A stretch of 41,486 bases of DNA, from contig WGDO01000007.1 of assembly GCA_015493225.1 (NCBI GenBank), forward strand, positions 1-41,486, given 5' to 3'. The notes below the pieces were generated by a model. It had not been told where the DNA came from and did no database searches. It saw only the letters and a list, made by a program, of their open reading frames with translations. A program made the position numbers and the translations under genes. The stretch is from Patescibacteria group bacterium (GTDB taxonomy: Bacteria > Patescibacteriota > Minisyncoccia > Moranbacterales > DUUL01). Numbering within the stretch: position 1 is the first letter of the stretch; the number at the start of each line of letters is the position of its first letter. Shown here one piece after another: positions 34,566 to 41,314 of this stretch.

Positions 34566-35684
34566 TTATGGATAAGTTATAACACCTTTTAATCTTGGAT
34601 AAATTGTAGTATTTTTTATATCATCCTGTGCTAATGCCCATGTTATAAAACGCTCTATCCCCAACCCAAATCCAGACGTTGTGGAGTATGTTGGTTGCCT
34701 TCTTAAATCTATATACCATTCGTATGGCTGAGCAGAAATATTTTGTCTTTTCAAAGATTTATACATTTCTTTTACATCACTCTGCCTTTCTCCACATCCA
34801 ACAATTTCTCCTCCGAAAGAATTTTTCAATAATGGTGGAAATAACAAATCTGCATTAATAACCTTATTTGAATCACTACTAGTCGGTTTCTGATAAAATG
34901 GTACTCTGTCCCTATCAAAATTATTTATCCAAATTGGCATATCTGCTTTTAATAATTTCATTAACTCCAATTCTCCGTCAGCACTAATATCCCTCCCTTT
35001 GCTTGTATAATTAATTAAATGTTTTTTGTCATTTCTCTCCAAGAGCTTTACAGCGTCATCAAAAGATATTTCTTTGAATCTTTTTTGTTTTAATATATTT
35101 TTTAAACTACTTTTAGTTTTATTACTATTTTTTGATATCACTGCCAATATATCTTCCGCTTCCAACAATACTTCACTCAACTTCTTTATGTACCCTTCGA
35201 TAATTGGCTTTACTTCTGTCTGTGTTCCTATCATTTCCATCTCACAATGATAAAATTGATTCAAATGCCTATTGTCAAAATCTTCACCTCTCATAGATGG
35301 TAAATAGCAATACACTCTACTCAACCCGTTCAACAGCAATGGCTCAAATCCAAATTGAGATGAATCCACTAAAAAAGAATCAACATTACCAAATTTTATT
35401 GAAATTGCCTCTGAGTCTGAGCCTGGTCCCATAGGAGAAGATACACTTGGCGTAAGCATAAACAAATCAACATTTTTAGCATCCATACTTACACTAAAAT
35501 AATAATCTGACATCAGCTTGATGTAACTCCTCAAATAAACCAGCGCTAAATAGTATTTATGTTTCGTTAAGTGCAGATAATGCTCATTTGAACTATATTT
35601 TGGCACTTTAAAAATATCACAATTTTTATTGTGAAATTTTTTACCATCCCCCTTTATCATTTTTGATATATACAATGGCAACAT
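34566..35684 (-). CDS. AsnRS-like class II synthetase catalytic domain (asparagine synthetase-like amide ligase?)
   Basis: A 372-aa protein aligning by eye with the catalytic domain of asparaginyl-tRNA synthetase. GLSRVYCYLPSMRGED and NRHLNQFYHCEMEM form motif 2, with Arg132 and Glu134 kept. GGEIVGCGERQSD corresponds to GEIIGGSQRE, EWYIDLRRQP to YWYLDLRRYG, and SGFGLGIERFI is an intact motif 3 with its Arg. The N-terminal OB-fold anticodon-binding domain is missing. A similar loss marks the archaeal asparagine synthetase related to AsnRS. An insertion with Lys/Asn-rich helices sits around 190-230. Adenylate formation looks possible. It is the first gene of the four-gene operon, 31 bp after rpsI, so it may be read through from the ribosomal operon. 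Confidence 0.82.
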   Translation of the reverse strand: MLPLYISKMIKGDGKKFHNKNCDIFKVPKYSSNEHYLHLTKHKYYLALVYLRSYIKLMSDYYFSVSMDAKNVDLFMLTPSVSSPMGPGSDSEAISIKFGNVDSFLVDSSQFGFEPLLLNGLSRVYCYLPSMRGEDFDNRHLNQFYHCEMEMIGTQTEVKPIIEGYIKKLSEVLLEAEDILAVISKNSNKTKSSLKNILKQKRFKEISFDDAVKLLERNDKKHLINYTSKGRDISADGELELMKLLKADMPIWINNFDRDRVPFYQKPTSSDSNKVINADLLFPPLLKNSFGGEIVGCGERQSDVKEMYKSLKRQNISAQPYEWYIDLRRQPTYSTTSGFGLGIERFITWALAQDDIKNTTIYPRLKGVITYP

Positions 35685-35715
35685 AAAAGAAGGTTAAACA
35701 CTAAAACCATTAATC

Positions 35716-36123
35716 TTATCGCTTGCTCCATTGAGGTGAGCGACGAGCTTTCTTGAGTCCTGGTTTCTTTCGCTCTTTTTGTCGAGGATCTCTTTTTAGG
35801 TAATCCAAATCTTTTAATGCTCTCTGGAATTCACCATCAAATTTAACCAAGGCCCTAGCTAATCCCAATTGAATGGCTTCTGCCTGACCTCTTTGCCCTC
35901 CACCATTTACCTTAATGGAAATATTAAACCTATCCTTAGCCGAAACAGCCTCCAAGGGTGAAAAAGCAGTTGTTTCTAATTCCTTGGTATCAAAAAAACC
36001 ATCTAATTCTTTACCATTAATAACAGTCTCTACAGACTTTTTAACCTCAGTAATTCTAACTCGAGCAACGGAAGTTTTTCGTCTCCCTACTCCTTCATAA
36101 TATTGTTCTTTTTTACTACTCAT
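35716..36123 (-). CDS. rpsI: 30S ribosomal protein uS9
   Basis: A 135-aa protein beginning YYEGVGRRKTSVARVRI. It has SIKVNGGGQRGQAEAIQLGLARALV and ends KKPGLKKARRSPQWSKR, the standard uS9 tail that reaches the P-site tRNA. In most bacteria the last residue is the conserved Arg, as here. It is 15 bp after rplM. The accessory AsnRS-like operon begins 31 bp after its stop. Confidence 0.97.
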   Translation of the reverse strand: MSSKKEQYYEGVGRRKTSVARVRITEVKKSVETVINGKELDGFFDTKELETTAFSPLEAVSAKDRFNISIKVNGGGQRGQAEAIQLGLARALVKFDGEFQRALKDLDYLKRDPRQKERKKPGLKKARRSPQWSKR

Positions 36124-36138
36124 ATTTTCACTTTAAAT

Positions 36139-36543
36139 TTATTTAGAAATAACCCTATTACCAAAATTATGTTTTTCATCCTTAAAAACTCGCAAACGCT
36201 TTAAAGCCTCCCGAGACAATTTATTTTTTGGTAGCATACCTTTAACAGCAAATTCAATAACTTTAGTGGAATCCTTTTTTAATAAATCATCAAAAGTAAT
36301 TGATTTTATTCCTCCCGGATAACCAGAATGTTTCCAATAAACTTTTTGCTTGGCTTTATTTCCAGATAATCTTACCTGATCAGAATTAATCACAATAGCC
36401 CAGGCTGAACCACCAATATTTGGAGCATAATCAACCTTATTTTTACCAGACAAAACTTTAGCAATTTCCACTGCCAAACGACCCAAGATCTTACCCTTGG
36501 CATCAAATACTATATATTCCGGAGTTGTTTCTTTCTTAGTCAT
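36139..36543 (-). CDS. rplM: 50S ribosomal protein uL13
   Basis: A 134-aa protein with IVFDAKGKILGRLAVEIAKVLSGK near the start, then VINSDQVRLSGNKAKQKVYWKHSGYPGG and KGMLPKNKLSREALKRLRVF, the complete uL13 signature. uL13 is an early assembly protein of the large subunit. It lies between rplQ and rpsI with gaps of 20 and 15 bp, the usual order. Confidence 0.97.
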   Translation of the reverse strand: MTKKETTPEYIVFDAKGKILGRLAVEIAKVLSGKNKVDYAPNIGGSAWAIVINSDQVRLSGNKAKQKVYWKHSGYPGGIKSITFDDLLKKDSTKVIEFAVKGMLPKNKLSREALKRLRVFKDEKHNFGNRVISK

Positions 36544-36563
36544 CTTGTTTAAAATTAAATCTA

Positions 36564-37085
36564 CTACTTATCTTTTGAATCTTTTTTAACAACTTTTTTC
36601 TTTTTCTTTAACTCTTTTTTTGTACTATCTTTGCTAGCATTTTTATCATCATCTTTTTTAACAGCCTTTTTGGCTCCATTAGATTTAACCACCGATTTTT
36701 CACCCTTATCGCTTCCCAACCCCACAAATTCAATAATCGCCATTTTCGCCGTATCACTCAAACGAGGAGATAATTTAATAATTCTAGTATAACCACCTAT
36801 TCTAGTTTGATAACCCTCAGCTATTTTAACTAATTTTTTAGCTGATTCTATCGGCAATTCCTTTTTTAATCGTTGCAACACTACCGGCAAAGTGGTTTTG
36901 TCCTTAGGGTCAACTTTTTTTGCTCTGGTAATCATTCTCTCTGTAAATGGCTGTAACTCTTTAGCCTTGGCCAAAGTTGTTTTGATACTTCCAAATTTAA
37001 CCAAACTCACCAACATAGTTCTTTTGAGAGCTTGTCTTTGAGTGGTATTTCTTGATAATGTTCGTCCTTGTTTCCTTTTTCTCAT
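36564..37085 (-). CDS. rplQ: 50S ribosomal protein bL17
   Basis: A 173-aa protein. Residues 1-120 are bL17: MRKRKQGRTLSRNTTQRQAL, then LFT-type helices, then ending GGYTRIIKLSPRLSDTAKMAIIEFV. The remaining roughly 50 residues form a low-complexity Lys/Asp/Ser tail (KELKKKKKVVKKDSKDK) absent from E. coli bL17 and likely disordered. It sits near the peptide exit tunnel. The gene follows rpoA by 24 bp as in the alpha operon. Confidence 0.96.
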   Translation of the reverse strand: MRKRKQGRTLSRNTTQRQALKRTMLVSLVKFGSIKTTLAKAKELQPFTERMITRAKKVDPKDKTTLPVVLQRLKKELPIESAKKLVKIAEGYQTRIGGYTRIIKLSPRLSDTAKMAIIEFVGLGSDKGEKSVVKSNGAKKAVKKDDDKNASKDSTKKELKKKKKVVKKDSKDK

Positions 37086-37109
37086 ATTTCCAAAAAATCA
37101 ATTATTAAT

Positions 37110-38093
37110 CTACTTTTTTGCTTTTAAAATTATTCCTAAACCACCAATGGCTTTTCTAATTTCCTTAACGCCCTTATCTCCCATGCCCTCTAACTCCAAT
37201 AAGTCCATTTCTGTCATTTTTTCTATTTGAGCAATGGTCGTAATTTTATTGTCTTCCAAAACACTAGCCGTTCTAGTTGGTAAATTTAACTCACTAATTT
37301 CTGTAACTTCCACAACTTTTTTCTTTGGCGCTTCTTCGTCTGTATCAACTTCAGTAACAGCTTCTTCTTCTGCCTCTTTTTTGGCCTTAGCAGCCTCTTC
37401 CGACCCATCACTGATGGTAGCTACAGCACCAAATTGAGCCAATAAAATTTCCACAGATTTTTGATAAGCATCATCCGGTGCAATACTACCATCAGTCACA
37501 ATATCCAAAACAACTTTTTCATAATCAGTTCTTTTCCCAACCCGCATATTACTCACAGTAAAATTAACTCTTTTTACTGGATTATAAATAGCATCCACAG
37601 CAATGGTTCCAATTTCTTTTTCATCGCCTCTTTGTTCCACTGGCACATATCCCAATCCTTTTTTAACTTTTACCTCTAAATCCAAAGTAGTACTAGGACT
37701 AGTAATTGTAGCAATATGCTCATCGGGAGTTACCACTGTTAGTTCAGAGGTTGTTTCAAAATCAGCTGCTGTTATATCCTTTTTGCCCTTAACTTTCAAA
37801 AAAGCAGTGGCTTCATCAACTCCATCCAATTTAAATCGCACTCCCTTTAGATTTAAAATAATTTGAACAACATCTTCAACCACACCATCAATTGCTGCAA
37901 ATTCATGGGTTACACCCTTAATTTTAACAGAAACTATAGCATTTCCTTCCAGAGAAGATAATAAAACCCTCCTTAGAGAGTTCCCGATGGTTGCCCCATA
38001 GCGAGGAAAACATTCCTCAATAATTATTTGTCCAGTTTTGTCGTCCTCTCCTTTTTTGTAAATAGGACTTTTTGGTAAAGAGATTGAAAACAT
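37110..38093 (-). CDS. rpoA: DNA-directed RNA polymerase subunit alpha
   Basis: A 327-aa protein. The N-terminal domain has ECFPRYGATIGNSLRRVLLSSLEG, the conserved dimerisation motif. The linker (about 230-260) is acidic and Ala/Glu-rich. The C-terminal domain has ELNLPTRTASVLEDNKITTIAQI and GMGDKGVKEIRKAIGGLGI, the helix-hairpin-helix that binds UP elements and regulators. It is separated from rpsD by 222 bp containing a 162-bp palindromic element, whereas other operon genes are closely packed. Confidence 0.97.
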   Translation of the reverse strand: MFSISLPKSPIYKKGEDDKTGQIIIEECFPRYGATIGNSLRRVLLSSLEGNAIVSVKIKGVTHEFAAIDGVVEDVVQIILNLKGVRFKLDGVDEATAFLKVKGKKDITAADFETTSELTVVTPDEHIATITSPSTTLDLEVKVKKGLGYVPVEQRGDEKEIGTIAVDAIYNPVKRVNFTVSNMRVGKRTDYEKVVLDIVTDGSIAPDDAYQKSVEILLAQFGAVATISDGSEEAAKAKKEAEEEAVTEVDTDEEAPKKKVVEVTEISELNLPTRTASVLEDNKITTIAQIEKMTEMDLLELEGMGDKGVKEIRKAIGGLGIILKAKK

Positions 38094-38140
38094 TTGCTTT
38101 AAAATTAATGTTTATATTAAAACTTTTTATATTTGACTAA

Positions 38141-38302
38141 TAGACCTTTCCGGAAACTATCTCCCGCTGCAATTTTCCACTTTTGGTAAAATTTATTTCA
38201 AACTTTTTCAACTTAGCTAAGGCTAAATTTTCAAAAGTTGTTCAATAAATTTTACTCAAAACTAGCAAATTTCGTGACGAAGCTAATTTCCGGAGAGGTC
38301 TA
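38141..38302. mobile_element. 162-bp palindromic MITE-like element (copy 2)
   Basis: The element starts tagacctttccggaaa and ends tttccggagaggtcta, with arms that pair through taaaatttattt / aaataaatttta-type blocks to a ttagc-taag-gctaa centre. Its length equals that of the element at 16850-17011, and the terminal 7-8 bp are shared, while interiors diverge. It interrupts the rpsD-rpoA junction of the ribosomal operon, where the hairpin could affect transcription or mRNA stability. Confidence 0.6.
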
Positions 38303-38315
38303 ATTAATAATCTAA

Positions 38316-38954
38316 TTATCTAGAATAAAATTCGATAACCATTGCCATATTAACATTTATTCCAATTTCATCCTTTGTAGGATTTGCCAATACTTTACCT
38401 TCCATTTTTCCAGCATCAAAACTAAGCCATTTTGCCTGAGTTGAACTTTTCTTTAGAGCGGTCTTAGCTTCTTTCATGAAAGCTTTGTCTAGTTTATTCT
38501 TTTTAACAGACACCTTGTCACCAATTCTCAAAAGAGCAGATGGAACATTTAAAGTTTTTTTACCAACCTTAAAGGCTCTATGAGAAACTAATTGCCTAGC
38601 CTGTGTTCTACTTTGAGCTACACCCAATCGATAAACAATATTGTCTAATCTGGACTCTAATAAAATTAATAAATTATCTCCCAGTACTCCACTTTTCTTT
38701 TTTGCCAAAGATAAATATCTTCTTAGTTGCTTCTCGGAAATACCATAAATTCTCTTCAACTTTTGTTTTTCAGCTAATTGTTTTCCATATTCTGAGAAAC
38801 CTCTTCTCATTCCTTCGGTATTACCATGAGCTCCAGGAGCATAGGCTTTTCTAACCAAAGCACATTTAGGACTAGAACAACGGTCTCCTTTCAAAAACAG
38901 TTTTTCTCCTGCCCTTCTACATTGTTTACATTTTGATGATAATATTTTTGCCAT
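38316..38954 (-). CDS. rpsD: 30S ribosomal protein uS4
   Basis: A 212-aa protein. The track's start at 39011 adds 19 residues that overlap rpsK. I choose the ATG at 38954, which gives the normal MAKILSSKCKQCRRAGEKLF start. The N-terminal CKQC...CSSPKC cysteines make this the zinc-binding (C+) form of uS4. The S4 RNA-binding domain (LDNIVYRLGVAQSRTQARQL) follows. uS4 starts 30S assembly, and in E. coli it represses the alpha operon, so it is a candidate ligand of the leader upstream of infA. Confidence 0.96.
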   Translation of the reverse strand: MAKILSSKCKQCRRAGEKLFLKGDRCSSPKCALVRKAYAPGAHGNTEGMRRGFSEYGKQLAEKQKLKRIYGISEKQLRRYLSLAKKKSGVLGDNLLILLESRLDNIVYRLGVAQSRTQARQLVSHRAFKVGKKTLNVPSALLRIGDKVSVKKNKLDKAFMKEAKTALKKSSTQAKWLSFDAGKMEGKVLANPTKDEIGINVNMAMVIEFYSR

Positions 38955-38976
38955 TTTTATGTCTGCTAAATCTAAA

Positions 38977-39492
38977 TTATACTCTTCTTGGTTTCTTTGG
39001 ACGACAACCATTGTGTGGTACTGGCGTCATATCTTTAATTGCCAATAGGTTATATCCCTTTTGAGCTAATGCTCTTAGAGCAGCGTCTCGACCACTACCA
39101 ACGCCCCTAACAAAAACTTCTATATCTTTTAAACCATATTTTTGAACTTTCTCATCAGCATCCAAAGCTACTTGATTCGCAGCATAGGTTGTTGCCTTCT
39201 TAGCTCCCTTAAATCCTAGTAAACCAGCCGATGACCAAGCCAATGAATTACCATGCATATCCGTAAACAACACTAAGGTATTATTATAAGATGACTTAAT
39301 ATAAGCTCGCCCTCTTCTAACTTGTCGTCTAATTTTACGACGCTTTTTCTTAGTTACCGGAGCATCCTCCGATGGAGTTTCAACGGCAGTCTTATCTTTT
39401 TTTATAACCTTAGCTGGAGAATCTTTCTTTGCTTCATCTTTTTTCTTTATCTCCTCTGGTATTTTTTTGTCTTCTGATGTGTTATCACTCAT
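38977..39492 (-). CDS. rpsK: 30S ribosomal protein uS11
   Basis: A 171-aa protein. The first 50 residues are a charged Lys/Asp/Glu-rich extension not present in typical uS11. The core follows with GRAYIKSSYNNTLVLFTDMHGN, WSSAGLLGFKGAKKATTYAA, FVRGVGSGRDAALRALA and the final TPVPHNGCRPKKPRRV. The extension resembles the low-complexity tails on bL17 and bL25 in this genome. It sits between rpsM and rpsD in the alpha operon order. Confidence 0.96.
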   Translation of the reverse strand: MSDNTSEDKKIPEEIKKKDEAKKDSPAKVIKKDKTAVETPSEDAPVTKKKRRKIRRQVRRGRAYIKSSYNNTLVLFTDMHGNSLAWSSAGLLGFKGAKKATTYAANQVALDADEKVQKYGLKDIEVFVRGVGSGRDAALRALAQKGYNLLAIKDMTPVPHNGCRPKKPRRV

Positions 39493-39512
39493 AGTTCAAA
39501 ATTAAATAAATA

Positions 39513-39902
39513 TTATTTTTTCTCAACAGACCTTCGTCCGCTTCCCATAGTCACTCGCTTGTTTCCACGAACAGTTCTAGTATTAGTTTTAGTTCTCTGT
39601 CCCCGAACCGGTAAGCCACGACTATGTCTTAAACCTCTATAGGAACCAATTTCTTTCAATCTTTTAATATTCATCATTACCTGTCTTTTCAACTCTCCTT
39701 CCAATGTATAGTTATCTTCAATTTCATTTCTTAATTTCACAATATCCTCTGCAGACATTTTATTTACTCTGGTATTTTTATCAATGCCAAGTTTATCTAG
39801 GACTTTATCAGCCGTGCTACGACCAATACCAAAAATATAAGTTAAAGCTATTTCAACTCTTTTATTGTCTGGGATGTTAACTCCTGAAATTCTAACTGCC
39901 AT
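39513..39902 (-). CDS. rpsM: 30S ribosomal protein uS13
   Basis: A 129-aa protein starting VRISGVNIPDNKRVEIALTYIFGIG, with IKRLKEIGSYRGLRHSRGLP and VRGQRTKTNTRTVRG near the C-terminus, the complete uS13 signature. It contacts the P-site tRNA and the inter-subunit bridge. It follows rpmJ by 50 bp and precedes rpsK by 20 bp. Confidence 0.97.
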   Translation of the reverse strand: MAVRISGVNIPDNKRVEIALTYIFGIGRSTADKVLDKLGIDKNTRVNKMSAEDIVKLRNEIEDNYTLEGELKRQVMMNIKRLKEIGSYRGLRHSRGLPVRGQRTKTNTRTVRGNKRVTMGSGRRSVEKK

Positions 39903-39952
39903 CTTTTTTATTTATAATTTATAATTTATACTTCACAATTTATAATTGCTCT

Positions 39953-40066
39953 TTACCCCTGTCGTTGTTTATGTCTTGGGTTAAAACAAATAACACGCAC
40001 TACTCCTTTGCGCTTAACAATTTTACATTTAGGACATCTTTTTTTTACCGAAGCTTGAACTTTCAT
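39953..40066 (-). CDS. rpmJ: 50S ribosomal protein bL36
   Basis: A 37-residue gene absent from the ORF track. The frame reads [37 protein letters not shown]. The CPKC...C...H arrangement is the zinc-binding bL36 signature (C+ form). It lies between infA and rpsM, its conserved position. The ATG is at 40064-40066 and the TAA at 39953-39955. Confidence 0.95.
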   Translation of the reverse strand: MKVQASVKKRCPKCKIVKRKGVVRVICFNPRHKQRQG

Positions 40067-40157
40067 ATACTTGTATTTGATTATTAACTAAATTCTTAAA
40101 TTTTCAAATTTTTAACTTCCCAAATTCGTAAATTCATAAATTCGTAAATTCGTAACT

Positions 40158-40373
40158 TTACAGTCGACGAGTAATTCTTCCCTTACTAAGATCATAAGGA
40201 CTCATCTCAATCTCCACTTTATCACCAGGCATCAATTTAATAAAATGGATTCTCATCTTTCCAGAAATATGCGCCAAAACAATATGCCCATTTTCCAATT
40301 TTACACGAAACATGGTACTTGGCAGTAATTCCACTACCTCTCCTTCTAATTGTACAATTTCTTTAGCCACCAT
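40158..40373 (-). CDS. infA: Translation initiation factor IF-1
   Basis: A 71-aa OB-fold protein: [35 protein letters not shown] and [22 protein letters not shown] are textbook IF-1. It occupies the A site during initiation with IF-2 and IF-3. It is the first gene of the ribosomal operon and lies 185 bp downstream (in transcription) of a putative structured leader RNA and a 101-bp hairpin. Confidence 0.97.
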   Translation of the reverse strand: MVAKEIVQLEGEVVELLPSTMFRVKLENGHIVLAHISGKMRIHFIKLMPGDKVEIEMSPYDLSKGRITRRL

Positions 40374-40421
40374 TTTATAAACTTGAAAATATTTAAGTTA
40401 ATTCCTTGAAATCATTTACTA

Positions 40422-40522
40422 GTCAAATTTTCAAGGTATCATTTTCGGACGCATGTTTGACACTTTCTTGGTTCAACAAAGCGTCAAACATCAGGTAGAA
40501 AATGACACCTTGAAAATTTGAC
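40422..40522. repeat. 101-bp palindrome upstream of infA
   Basis: gtcaaattttcaaggt.tcattttc at 40422-40446 is the inverse of 40498-40522 with one mismatch in 25 bp. A nested 9-bp stem (atgtttgac / gtcaaacat) lies inside. If transcribed from the upstream promoter it would form a long hairpin in the infA 5' UTR. It could be another inserted palindromic element or an attenuator. With the leader candidate it fills the 365-bp gap between infA and the rhodanese gene. Confidence 0.6.
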
Positions 40523-40566
40523 GGAACAATTCAATTTAAACGAGTTTCCTATCTATTTTTTGCAAA

Positions 40567-40698
40567 CAAAAAAACGAAGGTTGCCAGTTATACCATGTTT
40601 AATGGTATGAGCAATACGGTCCTAGATCCTGAATGACAGGCTCAACTTCCACCTTCTCAACGCTTTAATATTTTAAATATCACTTAACTCACTTAACT
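40567..40698 (-). ncRNA. Putative structured leader / small RNA upstream of infA
   Basis: Downstream of a good promoter the minus strand reads gcgttgagaaggtggaag...gcaaccttcgttttttt. Visible hairpins are gagcctg-tcatt-caggatc, ataccat-taaac-atggtat, and a closing pairing gaaggt / accttc right before seven U residues, as in a terminator. It does not match SRP RNA, tmRNA, RNase P RNA or T-box motifs I know. The position fits a regulatory leader of the ribosomal operon (S4-type feedback) or an independent small RNA. Confidence 0.4.
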
Positions 40699-40704
40699 TT
40701 TATA

Positions 40705-40732
40705 AGTATATACCATTTAAAAATATTGTCAA
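40705..40732 (-). promoter_or_regulatory. Promoter of the infA leader / ribosomal operon
   Basis: On the minus strand TTGACA (40727-40732), a 16-nt spacer and TATACT (40705-40710). The expected start is near 40698, at the 5' end of the structured leader. Confidence 0.6.
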
Positions 40733-40738
40733 GGGTTT

Positions 40739-41068
40739 TTATTTAACTATCTTCTTCCCCTGGCCGTACCAATCCACAATACCTCTGGCGAGATGCACAA
40801 CATTGGTATAACCAGCTTCCAATAGATTATTTAAAATATATCCACTTCTACTTCCTGTATGACAATAGATAGCTATTCTATCATCTTTGTTTAATTTTAA
40901 TTGATCAAAATGTGCCCAAAAATTTGAGGTTGGGACTAATTTAGAATTTTCCAGATGACTTTCAGCATACTCATATCCTTCACGAATATCTAAAAGATGC
41001 GTGTCTGGTTGAGAGATGAATTCCTCAAATTCATCAGGAGTTAAATTTCTATTCATTTCTTCTGTCAT
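40739..41068 (-). CDS. Rhodanese-like domain protein
   Basis: A 109-aa single rhodanese domain. It has LLDIREGYEYAESHLENSKLVP near the N-terminus and the active-site loop IAIYCHTGSRSGYILNNL with the catalytic Cys (CHTGSRS). GYTNVVHLARGIVDWYGQGK forms the C-terminal WxxxG-type motif. Such proteins carry persulfide sulfur from thiosulfate or cysteine desulfurases. Nothing adjacent identifies the acceptor. It ends 7 bp before the promoter of the infA leader on the same strand, so it is a separate unit. Confidence 0.9.
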   Translation of the reverse strand: MTEEMNRNLTPDEFEEFISQPDTHLLDIREGYEYAESHLENSKLVPTSNFWAHFDQLKLNKDDRIAIYCHTGSRSGYILNNLLEAGYTNVVHLARGIVDWYGQGKKIVK

Positions 41069-41180
41069 TTTCTTTTTATTAATTTTTAATTAAAGGCCTG
41101 AAATTAAAGTTTTCAACCCGTAATCAATATTATAATAAAAAATCATATCTCTGTCAAATTCTCTACCTATCCCCAAATAT

Positions 41181-41216
41181 TAAAAAAGACATTACAAAGT
41201 TTTACTCTGTAATGCC
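41181..41216 (-). terminator. Rho-independent terminator of the pilin-like gene
   Basis: On the minus strand ggcattaca-gagtaaaact-ttgtaatgtc is followed by TTTTTT. It lies about 100 bp after the stop of the partial pilin-like gene. Confidence 0.65.
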
Positions 41217-41264
41217 TTTCCTGCTACACATATATTCATCTTTAATCAATTTTACCGATTAAGG

Positions 41265-41284
41265 ATATATATATATATATATAT
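41265..41284. repeat. (AT)10 dinucleotide tract
   Basis: Ten AT units flanked by aagg and cagattc, in the 3' UTR of the pilin-like gene. It is a slippage-prone microsatellite between stop codon and terminator. Confidence 0.8.
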
Positions 41285-41314
41285 CAGATTCTAAGTTGAG
41301 GTTAAAAATTAAGA

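Noticed and set aside
38955-39011. Upstream start of uS4 given by the ORF track
   Set aside because: The added residues overlap rpsK and precede the canonical MAKILSSKCKQC start, so the ATG at 38954 is used.
40567-40698. SRP RNA, 6S RNA, tmRNA or T-box identity for the infA leader
   Set aside because: The GGAAGGAAGCAGC-type SRP loop, the tmRNA tRNA-like ends and the T-box GGTGG-ACCGCG element are not present; only a generic structured RNA can be claimed.
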